Of a stretch of 64,000 nucleotides of DNA, positions 43,955 through 56,055 are shown piece after piece (position 1 is the first letter of the stretch; each line of letters opens with the position of its first letter). This stretch comes from Leptidea sinapis. Taxonomy: Eukaryota; Arthropoda; Insecta; Lepidoptera; Pieridae. A program made the translations under genes and the position numbers. The notes below the pieces were generated by a model that was given only the letters and a program-made list of their open reading frames with translations, was not told the DNA's origin and did no database searches. The stretch covers positions 6,386,001 through 6,450,000 of the forward strand of contig NC_066296.1 in assembly GCF_905404315.1 (NCBI RefSeq), in the 5' to 3' direction.

Positions 43955-44129
43955 TACTTTTGTTTTGATTTAATGTATTGAAAGATTATATTTTATAGAA
44001 TTTGCTATTTTATTTTCGTAATTGAGGATTAGGAGGTGGAGGTCTACAAATACAGAATTCAGATTTATCTCTTGGACTATCTAGGGATAGTAATGAAGTT
44101 TATTCTTAATTATTAATAGTAGAGGTTAC

Positions 44130-44268
44130 CAATTTGTGTAGCGTGTGCCAGGAATCCGCCTGCACATCGAGGGCTTGTGTCTGCTGAGCGGAGCTCCACA
44201 AGGATATGTCTTCCACCAGCTATCTCCACCATGCCACTGCTATCTGTCGTGCTCTCCACACCATCAGA
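44130..44268 (-). CDS. Receptor exon 4 (CUB domain, C-terminal half)
   Basis: Acceptor CCTGTTCAG before TCTGATGG; donor CAAATTG followed by GTAACC. 139 bases, phase 0 to phase 1. Encodes GRHILVELRSADTSPRCAGG then FLAHATQI, the closing strands of a CUB domain (hydrophobic L-V-E-L strand, then a G-F-x-A ending). Confidence 0.85.
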
Positions 44269-44767
44269 CTGAACAGGTGACAATTATCAATACACTAAGT
44301 TCACAAAACAATGCCCATTATTGACCTCTACTATATACCGCTGGAATGGCGGCTGTCAAAGTGCTTTTGTGCCTGTTTGATATTTGCCATTTTGGCGCTG
44401 TTGGCCATAACACAACCAACAAACTCAGCAAACTTCGATAGATGGTGGGAATCTATTTACAAAAAAAAAATGTGTACTTTATTACGTTGATTGTTAAAGT
44501 GTAAGTTACACGGAAAACGAATGCAATAAATTCAAAATACAAACCTACTTCAGAGTAGGATTGTACGTTCCGTCGCAGCCATTTGTATTTTTACGTCAAA
44601 ATTTGTTCTCGGGACGCTCGCGAGTGGCGCTTCAAATAGGCACAAAAAATTTACTGTTAAACATATGGAACAGACTGTCCAGTGGTATTTATACAGGTCA
44701 GTGATGCCAATAGATAATAAGATTACATTAAAACTCATATAACTAATTTATTCTCTGATGTCAAATT
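44269..44767. other. Intron, nothing recognised
   Basis: No coding signal. Confidence 0.4.
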
Positions 44768-44815
44768 TACTTCTATCGCTTCGGAAACAAATGGCGCTCC
44801 GAGAGAGAAGAATAA
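44768..44815 (+). mobile_element. F5 repeat fragment
   Basis: TTCTATCGCTTCGGAAACAA, ATGGCGCTCCGAGAGAGAAG. Confidence 0.6.
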
Positions 44816-46139
44816 TTCATATTTCTTGAGCTCTTTATTACTATAAAGCAGTAAAAACACTTTATTTAGCTCGATAATTTGCAACGGATATGTTGTCATA
44901 ATTTCTTATTCACGTTTATGCAAATATTAATAAAATCTATTCAGTAATTTGTGCGTTATGATTGAACATACATACAGACCTACAGACAAACAGCCAGTAA
45001 TTCTTTTAAAAATAATCAATTTACTGTTTTAACAAATTATTACAAAACATTACAGTCATAAGGCATAATTAAGACCAACCTAGCAAAACTCTCTAAGAAA
45101 AAAAGGGTTTCACTCGATTGTATGAAACCTGCAGTCCTTGACAGATTGACAGATGACCGCTATAATCTTGTAAAAAAGGAGATAGCCGAAATCCACTACG
45201 TTTTAAAGCGACACTAAATGCCAGCGACCTTGAGCGATATGAGTTCACGGCTGCCGGCCCGCCATCTACGTAACAAAGCCAATATTTTCAAAATTCCTGA
45301 GTGGAAAACAGTTTATATGCTTACAATCCTCGTTATTCACTACTAATCTGAATAAAAGAACCTCCACAAACAATTACAAGCTATAAGAATAACTTTTCTG
45401 AGAGAAGTACCAAAAAAATGCGTCACGGCATGCCAAAAAACTTGTTTAAAAATTTGTTTAAGTTCAAAAAGGCTCGGCAGTGTTAACTATAACCAACAGC
45501 AAGCATTAGCAACCTACAAATAAGACTTAAGGATATGTGTAACAGGATTAAGTGTTCATAGCTCGAAATGCTATACTTTCACCACAAAACTTGTCTAAAA
45601 ACACCATGTTTGCGTGTTTTCTGCTTACTCTTCGCCTTAAGCAACTGTTCGCTTTCAAACTTAGCCGGATTATACTTCGTGGCCAATCACGATCGTGTTA
45701 CTACTACTATTTCAAACTTATGACAAATCACTGCACGTTTCATATTAAATTAAATTTAAATTTTTACTTAGGCAGTCACGCCTCTTACTAAGTAGTATTC
45801 ACATCCTCTTTGATAAAGACTACCAAATCACAATGTAGTCGTTGACAGCCACATCATAGATAATATGCAGTTGGGTAGTAAGATTTACTTTAGAGTATTT
45901 ATTGTTTAATAAAATTTTGATTTATCAATGCCATCTCAAATATAGTACTAGTAAATCACTATATACAATTGACATGATACAAAGTATATTATAACAAATA
46001 GTATATATTTTTGAGATCACGTTATCAATGTAAAACAATGCAAAGATTTATTTTGATACGTTTACATGAAAATATAAATCTTAGGATCGATTGAAAAATT
46101 ATTACCTATAAATATTTTGCAAATGCAATATTTTGCAAA
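44816..46139. other. Intron, nothing recognised
   Basis: 1.3 kb without a recognisable repeat or coding frame. A CACTTTATTTAGCTCGATAA-type AT-rich composition dominates. Confidence 0.4.
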
Positions 46140-46368
46140 TATGAATATAAACCCGACAGACGTTGTCCTGTTAATGCAAAGTTTGAAAAATCAGTCCAGC
46201 CGGTAGGAGGAGTTCACTAACATGGGCAGGAGTATTATATATGGACTGAATTGAGAATATAATTAATTCTCAAATTCACTGGAAGACACACAAGAAAATT
46301 AATTCAAATCGGTCTAGCCGTTTAGGAGTTCACTGTTAACACACGTATAGCAGAATTATATAATATAA
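46140..46368 (-). mobile_element. Helitron-like remnant
   Basis: ACCCGACAGACGTTGTCCTG at 46150 is the inverse of the Helitron 3' hairpin, and TCGGTCTAGCCGTTTAGGAG..TTCACTGTTAACACACGTAT near 46310 is the opposite end. Internally deleted. Confidence 0.45.
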
Positions 46369-46761
46369 CTAGCTGACCCAGCAAACTTTTTATTGCTATA
46401 TAAAGTAATAAATAAAAAAATCCATTGCCATCTTGAGACCCTATTGCGGATCTGTGGATGTAACAGAATAATATAAAAATCGTGATAGAAAAATAGGTGT
46501 TTATCGTAGACGGGTGAAAATTTGAAGTTGTATGTATTTTTTAAGTTATATCATATAAAAATAATAAATGAATAATTTATCTAAAATTAAAAAAAAAAAT
46601 GAGGTAGCATTGTAGCCCTTAACATTTAGGGGGATGAAAAATAGATGTTGTCCGATTCTCAGGCCTACCCAATATGCACACAAAATTTCATGAGAATCGG
46701 TCAAGCCGTTTCGGAGGAGTTTAACTACAAACACCGCGACACGAGAATTTTATATATTAGA
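46369..46761 (-). mobile_element. Helitron-like element (minus)
   Basis: The left terminus CTAGCTGACCCAGCAAACTT is the inverse 3' end. The right terminus on the minus strand is TCTAATATATAAAATTCTCG then TCGCGGTGTTTGTAGTTAAA. Butts against the previous remnant. Non-coding. Confidence 0.6.
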
Positions 46762-46927
46762 AGATACCGTAAAGACTCATTTTAATTTTTTTTGGGGACA
46801 GGTCAAAGCTAGTCTTGACAAAAAAAATGTCAATAGGCAACTTGAAAGAAGCCAACACCACAAATTTATAAGAAGTGTTTTATGTGCATAATAAATATTT
46901 TAATTGATAGCGAGTCAACATGACAAT

Positions 46928-47222
46928 CTATACATATAAATAAAATTGGAGTGTCTGTTTGTAATATGAAATAACCGTTTTTTACTACATGTACATGAAT
47001 ATATATATTTGTTTGTTCCGGCTAATCTCTGAAATGGCTGGACCGATTTGGACGGGACTTGTTTTGGCAGGTAGCTGATGTAATAAGGAGTAACTTAGGC
47101 TACGTTTATTTTAGAAAAAATCTTTTAATTTTGGATTTATAAAGTAATGTTGCAATGTCCAAGAAACGGTTTAACTCTAAAAATAATTTATATGGCAAGA
47201 CAACTATATAATTAATATAACT
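46928..47222 (+). mobile_element. Helitron-like element
   Basis: TCTATACATATAAATAAAAT, TGGAGTGTCTGTTTGTAATA and CTGGACCGATTTGGACGGGA; probable end AATATAACTAGT. Non-coding. Confidence 0.5.
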
Positions 47223-47469
47223 AGTGGTTGTTACCTTACTTTGAAACACTTTGAAGTGAAAAATAATGCTAACAAGTGCAATTAAAAGTTGTTAGTAACA
47301 GGAGTCTCCCCTTAGGCGCTGTTCGACAGGTGAGATCTTGTAAGTAATTGGCTTTCTGCAATATCCAACTATTACTTCACTGTATAACTTACAGTATTGA
47401 TGAAACTTATCTTGACTAATGAGGATGTCAACATGTTTTATAACTATACTGCAGTTAAATCCACGCAAT

Positions 47470-48695
47470 TTTTTTTTTATATGAGAGGGGGCAAACGGTT
47501 AAGAAGCTCACGGGATGGGGAGAGGTGAGGCAACTGCCCATGGACATCCACAACATCAGGTGTGTCAAGAAATGCGTTGCCGGCCTTTAAGGTGGGAGTA
47601 CGCTTTGTTCTTGAAGGTCCCTAAGTCGTATCTGTTCGGGAAGACCGCTGCCGGTAGTTGTTTCCACAAAGTGGCTGTGCGAGGCAAGAAAATTGTTACA
47701 AAACGCGCGGTTGTGGAATGCCAGACGTCTACATGATGCGGATGGTACTTTGCACGTAATGTCCGGTGGTGGAATTCGGCCGCTGGAATCAACCCGAACA
47801 GCTCTTCTGCGCACTCCCCGTGATAAATGCGGTAGAAGATGCAGAGAGAACCCACATCTCTACGCAATGCTAGAGAATCAAGCCGATCGGAGATGACTTG
47901 ATCGTCGATGATTCGAGTCGCTTTTCATTGTATGCGGTCAAATGGAAGAAGCTGGTACTGGGGAGCACCCGCCCAGAGGTGAGAACAGTACTCCATGTGA
48001 GGCCGAATTTGCGCCTTATAAAGTTGCAGGCGGTGGCTTTTAGTGAAGTACTGTCTCGCCTTACTAAGTATACCAAGTTTTTTTGAGGCCAGTTTGGCCT
48101 TCTCTTCCAGTGACCACGGAACTGAACGTCGCTCGATATATCGACGCTAAGTATGCCAATACAGGCTGTGGCAGTAAGAGGAGTGATCTCGAATCGAGGG
48201 GATACGACAAAGAGAGACTTTTTAGTGGAGAACGCACAAACTTGTGTCTTCTTGGGGTTGAATTGGCTTAATTTTTATCGGCCCCATTCCGAGACTTTGC
48301 AAAGCATAGTCTCGATTTCATACACAAGTTGTTCCGGTTCTCGTCGACGCTATCCCGGGACATGTTGGCACGGCCGGTGTAGGAAGCATACCCTGTGCTG
48401 TCGTCTGCATAACAATGAATATTGCTGATTTGCAGCATATCATTGATATGCAGAAGAAACAGCGTAGGGGATAGCACGCAGCCTTGCGGGACACCAGCGT
48501 TTATGGGTTTTAAGTCGGAGCATGCACCGTTGATAACAACCTTGATGCTCCGATTAGCCAAAACGCTAGTGACCCATTTGCACAACTTCTCGGGAAGGCC
48601 ATAGGATGGCAGTTTCGCTATAAGCGCTTTATGCCACACTCGATCGAAGTCCTTCGCTATGTCCAAACTCACCACCAACGCCTCTCCCTTCGACT
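47470..48695 (-). pseudogene. CR1/Jockey-like LINE ORF2 with RT core, subfamily F2b
   Basis: From the minus-strand 5' side: SLDIAKDFDRVWHKALIA (RT domain A), INAGVPQGCVLSPTLFLLHI (domain B), IHCYADDSTG (catalytic YADD), a frameshifted middle, then GSLCIFYRIYHGECAEELFG and TATLWKQLPAAVFPNRYDLG, and a tail with GAGGGGGCAAACGGTTAAGA and the A run seen as T at 47470-47479. Starts truncated inside the RT at 48695. At least two frameshifts. Same subfamily as 56056-56515. Confidence 0.85.
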
Positions 48696-48837
48696 CATAT
48701 TACGCGATACTAAAAATTTAGAAGCTCAACGAATGCAACTGGAAAAAATAACTCGGCATAAATTTGTGTCGATTAAGAGCGCAGAAATATGAGATTCAAC
48801 TTCAAAAATTAATTGGCCTGATGTTACTTTTTAGCCT

Positions 48838-49085
48838 TTTTTTCTATGGATAAAGGAGGACAAACGAGCGTACGGGTCACCTGGTATTAAGTGATCACCG
48901 CCGCCCACATTCTCTTGCAACACCAGAGGAGCGTTGTCGGCGTTTAAGGAAGGTGTACGCGCTTGTATTCGAGGTACCCATGTAGTACCGTCACGGAAAC
49001 ACCGCACAAGGAAGCTCATTACACAGCTTTGTAGTACGTAGAAGAAAGCTCCTTGAAAACCGCACTGTTGAGGACCGTGAACTAT
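48838..49085 (-). mobile_element. LINE 3' end, family F2 (minus)
   Basis: TATGGATAAAGGAGGACAAA, CACCTGGTATTAAGTGATCA, TTGCAACACCAGAGGAGCGT. It lacks the AATCAC in AGGAATCAC present in other copies and is truncated at GAGGACCGTGA. Confidence 0.75.
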
Positions 49086-49737
49086 GTGAATCTATGCAGA
49101 ATGCAAATTCGTATGCAAGATCTCTTGCAATGTAAAAATAACAATTATAAATAAAAAAAAATATTTTGTGTACACAAATGATTTAGCGGGAAATCTATAA
49201 TATATATATACAACGCGTTTAAGTTGAATTCCTATAACTCAAAGGTATTGAGAGTAACGAAAAGGTTTATTAGAATCAAATAGTTTATGATATTTTTTTT
49301 AAATGATGTTTTATTGCGTTTCTTATCTATCATACACAATAATTTTAATAATTATCAAATAACAATGTCACACACCTTTACGAGAAACTTGGCAACGCTG
49401 CATACTAAGAGCCTCAAATAATGAACGATTGTCTGACTTACCTACATATGAAAAATATGTCACTATCTCACTTTCATTAATTGTCTTTGTAAGTGTAAGT
49501 TTGGCAACGTCGCTAAGATCAGGACTTGGCATACAGGCTACAATCAAGACGCAATGTACATTTAAAAACATTTTTATAATACATTTTGCATTTTAGAACA
49601 CATGTTTCTAGGACTTTTCTTTTTCTTTTTAGCTATAGATTATAACCATAAAGTTATGGGGATTAAATATAAACACGTTGTATATGGGTGAGCTTTGTAC
49701 TCTTCACTACCCTTTTTATGTTACAGGAATACAATAC
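49086..49737. other. Intron, nothing recognised
   Basis: AT-rich, with a TATATATATA run at 49198. Confidence 0.4.
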
Positions 49738-49878
49738 CATAGCTGAGCTGTCTGGTCCATCCCAAGAGGCCAGTAGAGGAGATCCGAGAGAGTCCCCATC
49801 ACGAGCTCGCAGGGCTTGTCCGGCGCAAGGGAGCCTCACCGCTTCGAAGCGTACCTTTACTATTAAACCCTCTTCAGC
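49738..49878 (-). CDS. Receptor exon 3 (CUB domain, N-terminal half)
   Basis: Acceptor ATTCTTTAG before GCTGAAGAGGG, phase 0, matching exon 2. Encodes AEEGLIVKVRFEAVRLPCAG then LRARDGDSLGSPLLASWDG, the central CUB strands with the expected DG turn. Two phase-0 donors are possible: ATG followed by GTATTG (49738, used here because spacing to the next CUB strand is closer to normal) or AGG followed by GTAGTG (49711, nine residues longer). Both are weak sites. The opposite-strand ORF with a TTACAG acceptor look is a shadow. Confidence 0.75.
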
Positions 49879-50224
49879 CTAAAGAATAGAAGAATTGAAT
49901 TTTAAAATTGATGGTAATTGACGTACAAAAAACAAACTAAACTCATAATTACTTTCAAAAATTGTCTGAAGCAATACTCTGCCTACGTGTCTATTAGGCA
50001 GAGTTCAGTTCTTCGGTTGTATTTCGACCGCGCTTAGAATACAATGTCACGCAATGACAGCGTTCAAAAATTCGAAAAAGGAAACATTCTAAAACTTTAT
50101 TAATTAATTATATAGCCCCGGTCACCATTAAATAAAATACTTTGAACTAAGGTCACGCCTGTAACCGAGTTTACAGATTCCATTCGGGTTTCACCAACTT
50201 AAACTAAACGCAGTTATAGCCTAA
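49879..50224. other. Intron with a short dispersed repeat
   Basis: About 50005-50065 is the inverse of 21858-21905. Confidence 0.45.
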
Positions 50225-50460
50225 ACGCGTTTAAATGCTGATCCTTAGATTATTTATACGTCTAGATAGACAGCTATGAAAATGTGAAATAGGCTTTTGA
50301 ACTAACCTCTATTTTCAACAATTCACGCACACTAACACAAAGTGTCATACAAATCGCGAGTGTAAGACATAGCTTGTCAGGCATACTAAACTTATAATAT
50401 TCCTGGCCTGTTTTTATCGGTTCTCTAACAGCAAGAGAATATATAGACGTTTAATTGAGC
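50225..50460 (-). repeat. Dispersed repeat F10, copy 3 (inverted)
   Basis: CTCTATTTTCAACAATTCAC, TTGTCAGGCATACTAAACTT and AATATTCCTGGCCTGTTTTT mirror 5926-6120. Confidence 0.6.
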
Positions 50461-51539
50461 TAAGTGCTGATCACCGAATTTTGGACGTTCAACGTAACTG
50501 TCATTATCGTAATAGAAACATTGACATATAACAATTTTGATTGTGTTCACTTATGACAGTTTGAGAAACGATGATAGTTTTGACAGGTATTTGATACATT
50601 CTATTGTTTATGACATGTAAACTCAGTTAACGTCAACACACTCAAAAGGTTTTGGTGAAATCGCTTTGTTTAATCGAGGTCAAGACTGGCATTTCAACTC
50701 GTTTACGTAAAACTGAGTTTAATATAACTCAGTTTGAAGTCTCATTGGTGAAATTGGGGACTAAGAGACATCAATTTATTTTCCTCTTCTTTAAACAAAG
50801 TGTTTTTGAGTTTAGCGTCATGCACAGGACTAGAGGAATTTACTATATTACAACATAGTCACTTAAATCATAATTTAATTGATTCTTTTTTATAAAAAAC
50901 AGTACATATATACTAAAATAAGAATCTTGCTAAGTTGCTATCCAGATAGTAAATAACTTGAACTTTTCGTTAGTTGATTTTAAGGCAATAATAATAAAAC
51001 GGTTCTTTCAAATTGTTGGTAAAATTTCTTAATTATAAGATTATATTAAACGATTCTTCATTCATCCTGAGGGAAAGGCAATATTCCTAAATATCCTGAA
51101 AAGTCAATCCCTTCAGGACTTGGAAGCTTGCGCTAAAAATAGATTTCATATTTAAGTTTGGTGGGACAAGCTCCGATTACAAATGTTCAATTTAAATTTA
51201 TTGCAATTCCATAAATATATTTCTTAAATTTAACATTTGGAGTAAATTATTGTACAAGGCAGTATTATGGATACCCAGTTTAGAAGTCGCAGTTTGGTCT
51301 GGACAACAGACCGTAGTAGGAAGACCCATATTTTTATTTATCTTCGTTTGAGTCGTTTAGAAAATCATTAATGGCATAGTAGCACTTTTCTAATAGAAAG
51401 TTTTTTTGTAATTTTGATAAATTCATTTTCGTTATCTATGCTTCGAGTTTTGTCTGGCAGATTATTATTTTTATAGATATTACATAAGGACTCGATGTAT
51501 GTAGTACTTATTTTGATTGCGGGAGGTTTAATTTATTTA
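50461..51539. other. Intron, nothing recognised
   Basis: No ORF or shared repeat of confidence. Confidence 0.4.
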
Positions 51540-51720
51540 TATATCTTTCGGGAAATCGACTTTTTCCAAACCAATCTTTTGCGAGTCACGCCTTTTACAG
51601 TCGCATTACGAAATTTAAACGAACTTCCACAAAGGATTGACTTGTTTGCTTGCTCTCTGAATGAGTTTAAAATTGGGGTAGTTGATGTATGTTCTAGTAA
51701 TAGTAATTATCTAGTATAGT
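51540..51720 (+). pseudogene. Possible LINE ORF2 C-terminal scrap
   Basis: RVTPFTVALRNLNELPQRID then LFACSLNEFKI resembles the ..LN.LP..ID.F..S..EFK. ending of some LINE ORF2 proteins. Weak. Confidence 0.35.
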
Positions 51721-52081
51721 AGGTATAGATTGTTCGTAGAAGCTCTAAGATTTATATTTATATTTATTTAAATACTTAAATTTAAGTCAAGCCTCTATCG
51801 CAATTCGCAATAGGTCACTCTGTAATCATAGGGGCTTTATTGGTTAAATAAATGTCTTTTAGCATTTGCAAGCGCGTTTCGTTGAGGTTGTCGTCCTTAA
51901 TTGCTGTTTTACGCCCAACAGCTAATTTTAACTAAACGCATCAGCAAATTACTACTCGCACTACATAGTAGAACTAATCACTCCCAATAATTACTAATCA
52001 CTAATCATCTGCATTTGCACTAATCAAAGTTGAAAATGGCCTATAAGCTTAAGGCTAATCACGACTATTATTTAAAAAAGG

Positions 52082-52505
52082 TGATATTCAAAATAGGGTA
52101 TAAAATCACTTGTTGAAAGTAAAAACTACCACCCATTCCAAAAGGTATGCCTGACCTGAGAAGAACGGGCGCAACAAACACAGCGGGCTTATTTTTTTTA
52201 TCAAAATATGGTTACAACGTATAATCGTACAGTAAAATTTATTATTTAATAGCCTGTGGGCGGTCGCTCTATTGACGATCTGTGTTATTAAGTTATAGTA
52301 ACCTGTACTATACAAACGTTTTTTAACATTTTTTTTGAATTTCGTAATACATTTGTTTTGAAAATTTCTGGGATCTTGTTGTAAAAGCTTGTATATTGCC
52401 CCACAAAAGACTTACTAGCTCGACTTAGCCGAGTAGTACGCATTATAAGTTTATTTGTTCCTGGTGTTAACATTACGGTTATGCCGGATTCTAGCAAATT
52501 CACTT
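52082..52505 (-). mobile_element. LINE 3' end, family F3 (minus)
   Basis: Contains the inverse of ..MRTTRLSRASKSFVGQYTS..FYNKIPEIFKTN and the CACCCATTCCAAAAGGTATG tail. A near full-length copy of the family as seen in this window. Confidence 0.75.
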
Positions 52506-52920
52506 ATGTGCCTATGTACAAACTTATGTATTATCAAGAATATAATGAGAGGCAACAGTCAGGATGTATAGTTTAAGTGGTGTCTGCTGTCTAAGAAGAC
52601 TGTATTTTTTTTTATGATATTTATTTGAAATTACATTAGTTTATTTATTTCTTTATGGCTGAAGAAGTTCTATTTATTTATTTTATTACCAGTAGCTATG
52701 ACAAAGACATAATATAATAATATGATGTAATAATAACTTTTATTTCTCACCAACAACCAAAATTACAATATAGCGAAAACTTAAAAATACAGGGGATACA
52801 TAAGTTTTGGTTGTGGATCGCTGGTGCCTGTGGTAGGTAATAAAATACCTGTATTACTGGTCACCAGGATTCCACTTTTACACAGTGACTAAAAAGCTTG
52901 AAATTCCAAAGGATAGAGGT
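52506..52920. other. Intron, nothing recognised
   Basis: No coding signal. Confidence 0.4.
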
Positions 52921-52923
52921 AAA

Positions 52924-52956
<33 letters not shown>

Positions 52957-53012
52957 GTGGGTGTATGTGTGTGTGTGTGTGAGTGAGAGAGAGAGAGAGA
53001 GGGTGTATGTGC
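52921..53012 (+). repeat. (GT)n/(GA)n microsatellite
   Basis: AAATGTGTGTGTGTGTGTGT continues through mixed GTGTAT blocks to GTGAGTGAGAGAGAGAGAGA. Confidence 0.95.
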
Positions 53013-53591
53013 AAACATGCGTACGATAGGGTGTTCTCGGGTTTATAGTTGTGCTAATTATCCAAGACCTCCAGAAGTCTCTCTGTGTGGCAGTAATCTT
53101 GCAAAAGGAGCCATTCGTGTGCAGTTGACCGACATTTGTACATGTTTAGACCATACAAACATAATACCTTGTATAGCTTATTATAAAATACAATGTAGTT
53201 ATAGCTTACAATATAATAACACACACTTAAACTTTAGGAAGCTTATATGTGTGTGAAGCCGCTTAAAAATAAATTACATAATATTTAAAAAGAAAAGAAC
53301 AATTATTTTCAATTAATGCAGTTATGACAAGATCTTATTTTAAACAAAGTAGTATAGAAGTATTGTATAAGTAGTATAGAAGAATTGCAAGGTCCGTACA
53401 AATTATTATTTGAGTAATGTACTTATGCAGTATCGGTCATTTACTACGTAATGACTTGCAAGATTTGTTTTATTTTTGAAGTGAATAATTGTTGAGGCGC
53501 GTTGAGCGCAATATTCTATGAGGGTTGTATAAGAGTGACGTCACACTCGGCTATATGGTGCTGGTTCGGGTATAGTCGGCTCCCTAACCTC

Positions 53592-53880
53592 TTTTTTTTA
53601 ATGAAAATAAGGGACGATACGAGCAGGACGTTCAGCTGATGGTAATTGATACGCCCTGCCCATTACGATTGCCGATCAGGATTCTTGAAAAACCCCAACA
53701 GTTCTGAGCGGCACAACAACTGCGCTCATCACCTTGAGACATAAGATATTAAGTCTCATTTGCCCAGTATTTCACTAACTGCCCTGACGAAACACAATAA
53801 TGGTTACACATTACTGCTTCACGGCAGAAATAGGCGCCGTTGTGGTACCCATAATCTAGCCGGCATCATGTGGAAAGGAA
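53592..53880 (-). mobile_element. Retroelement 3' end, family F1 (minus)
   Basis: TTTTTTTAATGAAAATAAGG ... GATACGCCCTGCCCATTACG ... GGCGCCGTTGTGGTACCCAT. Deletion in the TACGGCGCCCTTCAGACCG region. Confidence 0.75.
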
Positions 53881-53984
53881 CGTATGTATATTTATATCAC
53901 ATGAAAAAATTTAACACTTCAGAACTATTATTGCAATTATTTTACATAAAAAAGTTTATCTCTATCTATTAATCTTACGAATCT

Positions 53985-54080
53985 TCGATCAGGCCACGTG
54001 TCCTGACGCGAGTTTAACAGTTTATACTCATCCCAAGAAAAGTGTTCAACGCCTCTAAAGAAGTTTTCACTTCAAAAAAT
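53985..54080 (-). repeat. Dispersed repeat F11, copy 2 (inverted)
   Basis: TTCGATCAGGCCACGTGTCC, TGACGCGAGTTTAACAGTTT and TCCCAAGAAAAGTGTTCAAC mirror 7430-7575. Confidence 0.65.
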
Positions 54081-54253
54081 ATTCAGTTCAGGTTTGATCC
54101 GGTGTGTAAGTGTACTTACATTGTCTTTAAGCACACTTTTGCCGTTCTGCAATTAGACTGTGAATGATATGTCATTACATGTGCATAGAACGTCATTGAT
54201 TCTCCTGGAATAATTACTTCTAGTGATAAGCTTATAATAAAGGATCCTTAGAG

Positions 54254-54560
54254 TTTTTTTTATAAAAATAAGGGACAAGACGAGCAGGACGTTCAGCTGA
54301 TTGTAATTGGTACGCCCTGCCCAATGCATTGCCGCTCAGGGTTCTTTAAAAACCCCATAAATTCTGAATGGCAATACAACTGCGCTCGTCACCTTGAGAC
54401 ATAAGATGTTAAGTCTCATTTGCCCTGTAATTTCACTAGCTACGGCGCCCTTGAGACCGAAACACAGTTATGCTTACACATTACTGCTTCACGGCAGAAA
54501 AAGGCGCCGTTGTGGTACCCATAATCTAGCCGGCATCCTGTGCAAAGGAGCCTCCCACTG
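54254..54560 (-). mobile_element. Retroelement 3' end, family F1 (minus)
   Basis: The most complete F1 copy in the window: T run, GACGAGCAGGACGTTCAGCT ... CCGGCATCCTGTGCAAAGGA then GCCTCCCACTGG. Confidence 0.8.
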
Positions 54561-55039
54561 GTAAAATGATTGGTCAGTTTGTTTCAAATTAACAGCGTTT
54601 AAGTAATTTGTTGAATCAGGCGAAAACTAAACAACTTTAACGTCCAAGCTATCGCTTCGACGGTGGAATATCGTTTACTTTCGATGGCTTTTGCAACAAT
54701 ATTCAATATAACTTTGTACCGGCAACGTTAATATTCTGTTTTAGTTTAGATAAATAACGTTAGCCTTTGAAACGATCTCGTTACACGGATTCAAAGTTAA
54801 GATAATATTGTTACAGCTTTTAGTTCTAATGGAAGCATTTTATGTTATGAACTGAGGTAAACTAAATATAATTTCTACCTACCCTCATTTACCTGTCAGG
54901 ATTTGTATTACAGGGCAAAGAATCGCCGCTTAAGCATTCTTCGTACATTTAGGAATTGGTTTGTGAAATAATTAATAATATATATAGGTAGGTTGTCTTG
55001 AATTCATTTCATGGTTCCCATGGAATTGGATTCACTTAC
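54561..55039. other. Intron, nothing recognised
   Basis: No coding signal. Confidence 0.4.
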
Positions 55040-55465
55040 CTATGGAACATTCTTGACGAACTTCCATTACAGATGGACATATTTATTATGCCTTCTACTC
55101 GGCTAAGTGATGTATATGCTTTTATTTATTTTTTATTAAAAAAAATGTATTACGAAATTCAAAAGAATTGCTAAAAAACGTTTGTGTGGTAAAGATTATT
55201 ATAAAAGAAAAGACTTTCTTAATGATATCACCGATTGGGAATGGAGCGATCATACTCAGGATATTAAATAATACATTTTATTGTACGATATTACATTGTA
55301 AGTATATTTTTAATGAACAAAAGAGAACCCCACTGAGTTTGTTACGCCCGTTCTTCTCAGGTTTGAGGCATACTTTTTGGAATAAGTGGTAGTTTTTGAC
55401 TTTCAAATAGCCATGTATTATGACGTTTGAAGAAAAATATTTGATATTGATATATTCTAAGTGAC
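55040..55465 (+). mobile_element. LINE 3' end, family F3
   Basis: TATGCCTTCTACTCGGCTAA ... AATTGCTAAAAAACGTTTGT ... CACTGAGTTTGTTACGCCCG ... GAAAAATATTTGATATTGAT. Internal deletion after GGCTAAG. Confidence 0.7.
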
Positions 55466-55521
55466 GATTTAAATATTTTATACAAAAACTACGAAAAGTT
55501 AAAACTGTATAAAATAGATAC

Positions 55522-55707
55522 CTGTAGGAGCCAGAAAGACCTCGCCGGGCAGGCTCTAGCAGAACCAGCCAGGAGTCTGGCCAAGGGAGCCAAGTGGAGA
55601 ACACATCCACAGCGGCACCGAGCTCCAATTTCTGCCACCACCACTGAAGAATCTCCGGGCCAGGAAGGGCCAGTACACTCGCAAGCTGCTAACTCTACAG
55701 CTTGACC
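55522..55707 (-). CDS. Receptor exon 2 (end of TSP1, Cys-rich start of CUB)
   Basis: Acceptor TTCTGCCTAAG before GGTCAAGC, donor CTACAG followed by GTATCT; 186 bases, phase 0 both sides. GQAVELAACECTG completes the TSP1 repeat begun in exon 1 (the E-G-x-x-x-E/x-x-x-C ending). Then CRCGCVLHLAPLARLLAGSA and CPARSFWLLQ give the first two CUB strands (C, then C-x-x-x-x-x-W). Eight cysteines/tryptophans typical of extracellular modules. Confidence 0.8.
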
Positions 55708-56055
55708 CTTAGGCAGAAAATAGTCCTTAGGTTCAAATAAACTTTATTCTCATTATCATCTATTTCACAGTAACACAATAACATTTAACTGTAACTAATA
55801 TACATAAACCTTGATTATTAATTGTGAAACCAACTAAATTAGCCACAGATAAATTATATGAGAGAGAGATAAACACGTACCTCTATATAAACAATAAAAT
55901 AAAATTTATGTGCTTAGTAACAATTAAAAGAGAAAAAAAAGATCAAAGGATGGTGCAGATTATGATGGCTGTGTGAATAAATATTAATGTTTATTACTAT
56001 TTACTATATTGAATTGAGTTATACTGTAAGTTAAGGTAGGAATAATTAATTATTA
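55708..56055. other. Intron, nothing recognised
   Basis: AT-rich. Confidence 0.4.

Noticed and set aside
49688..49882. Plus-strand ORF preceded by TTATGTTACAG, resembling a terminal exon
   Set aside because: The opposite strand of the same bases encodes clear CUB strands with its own acceptor and phases matching neighbours; the plus ORF is a shadow.
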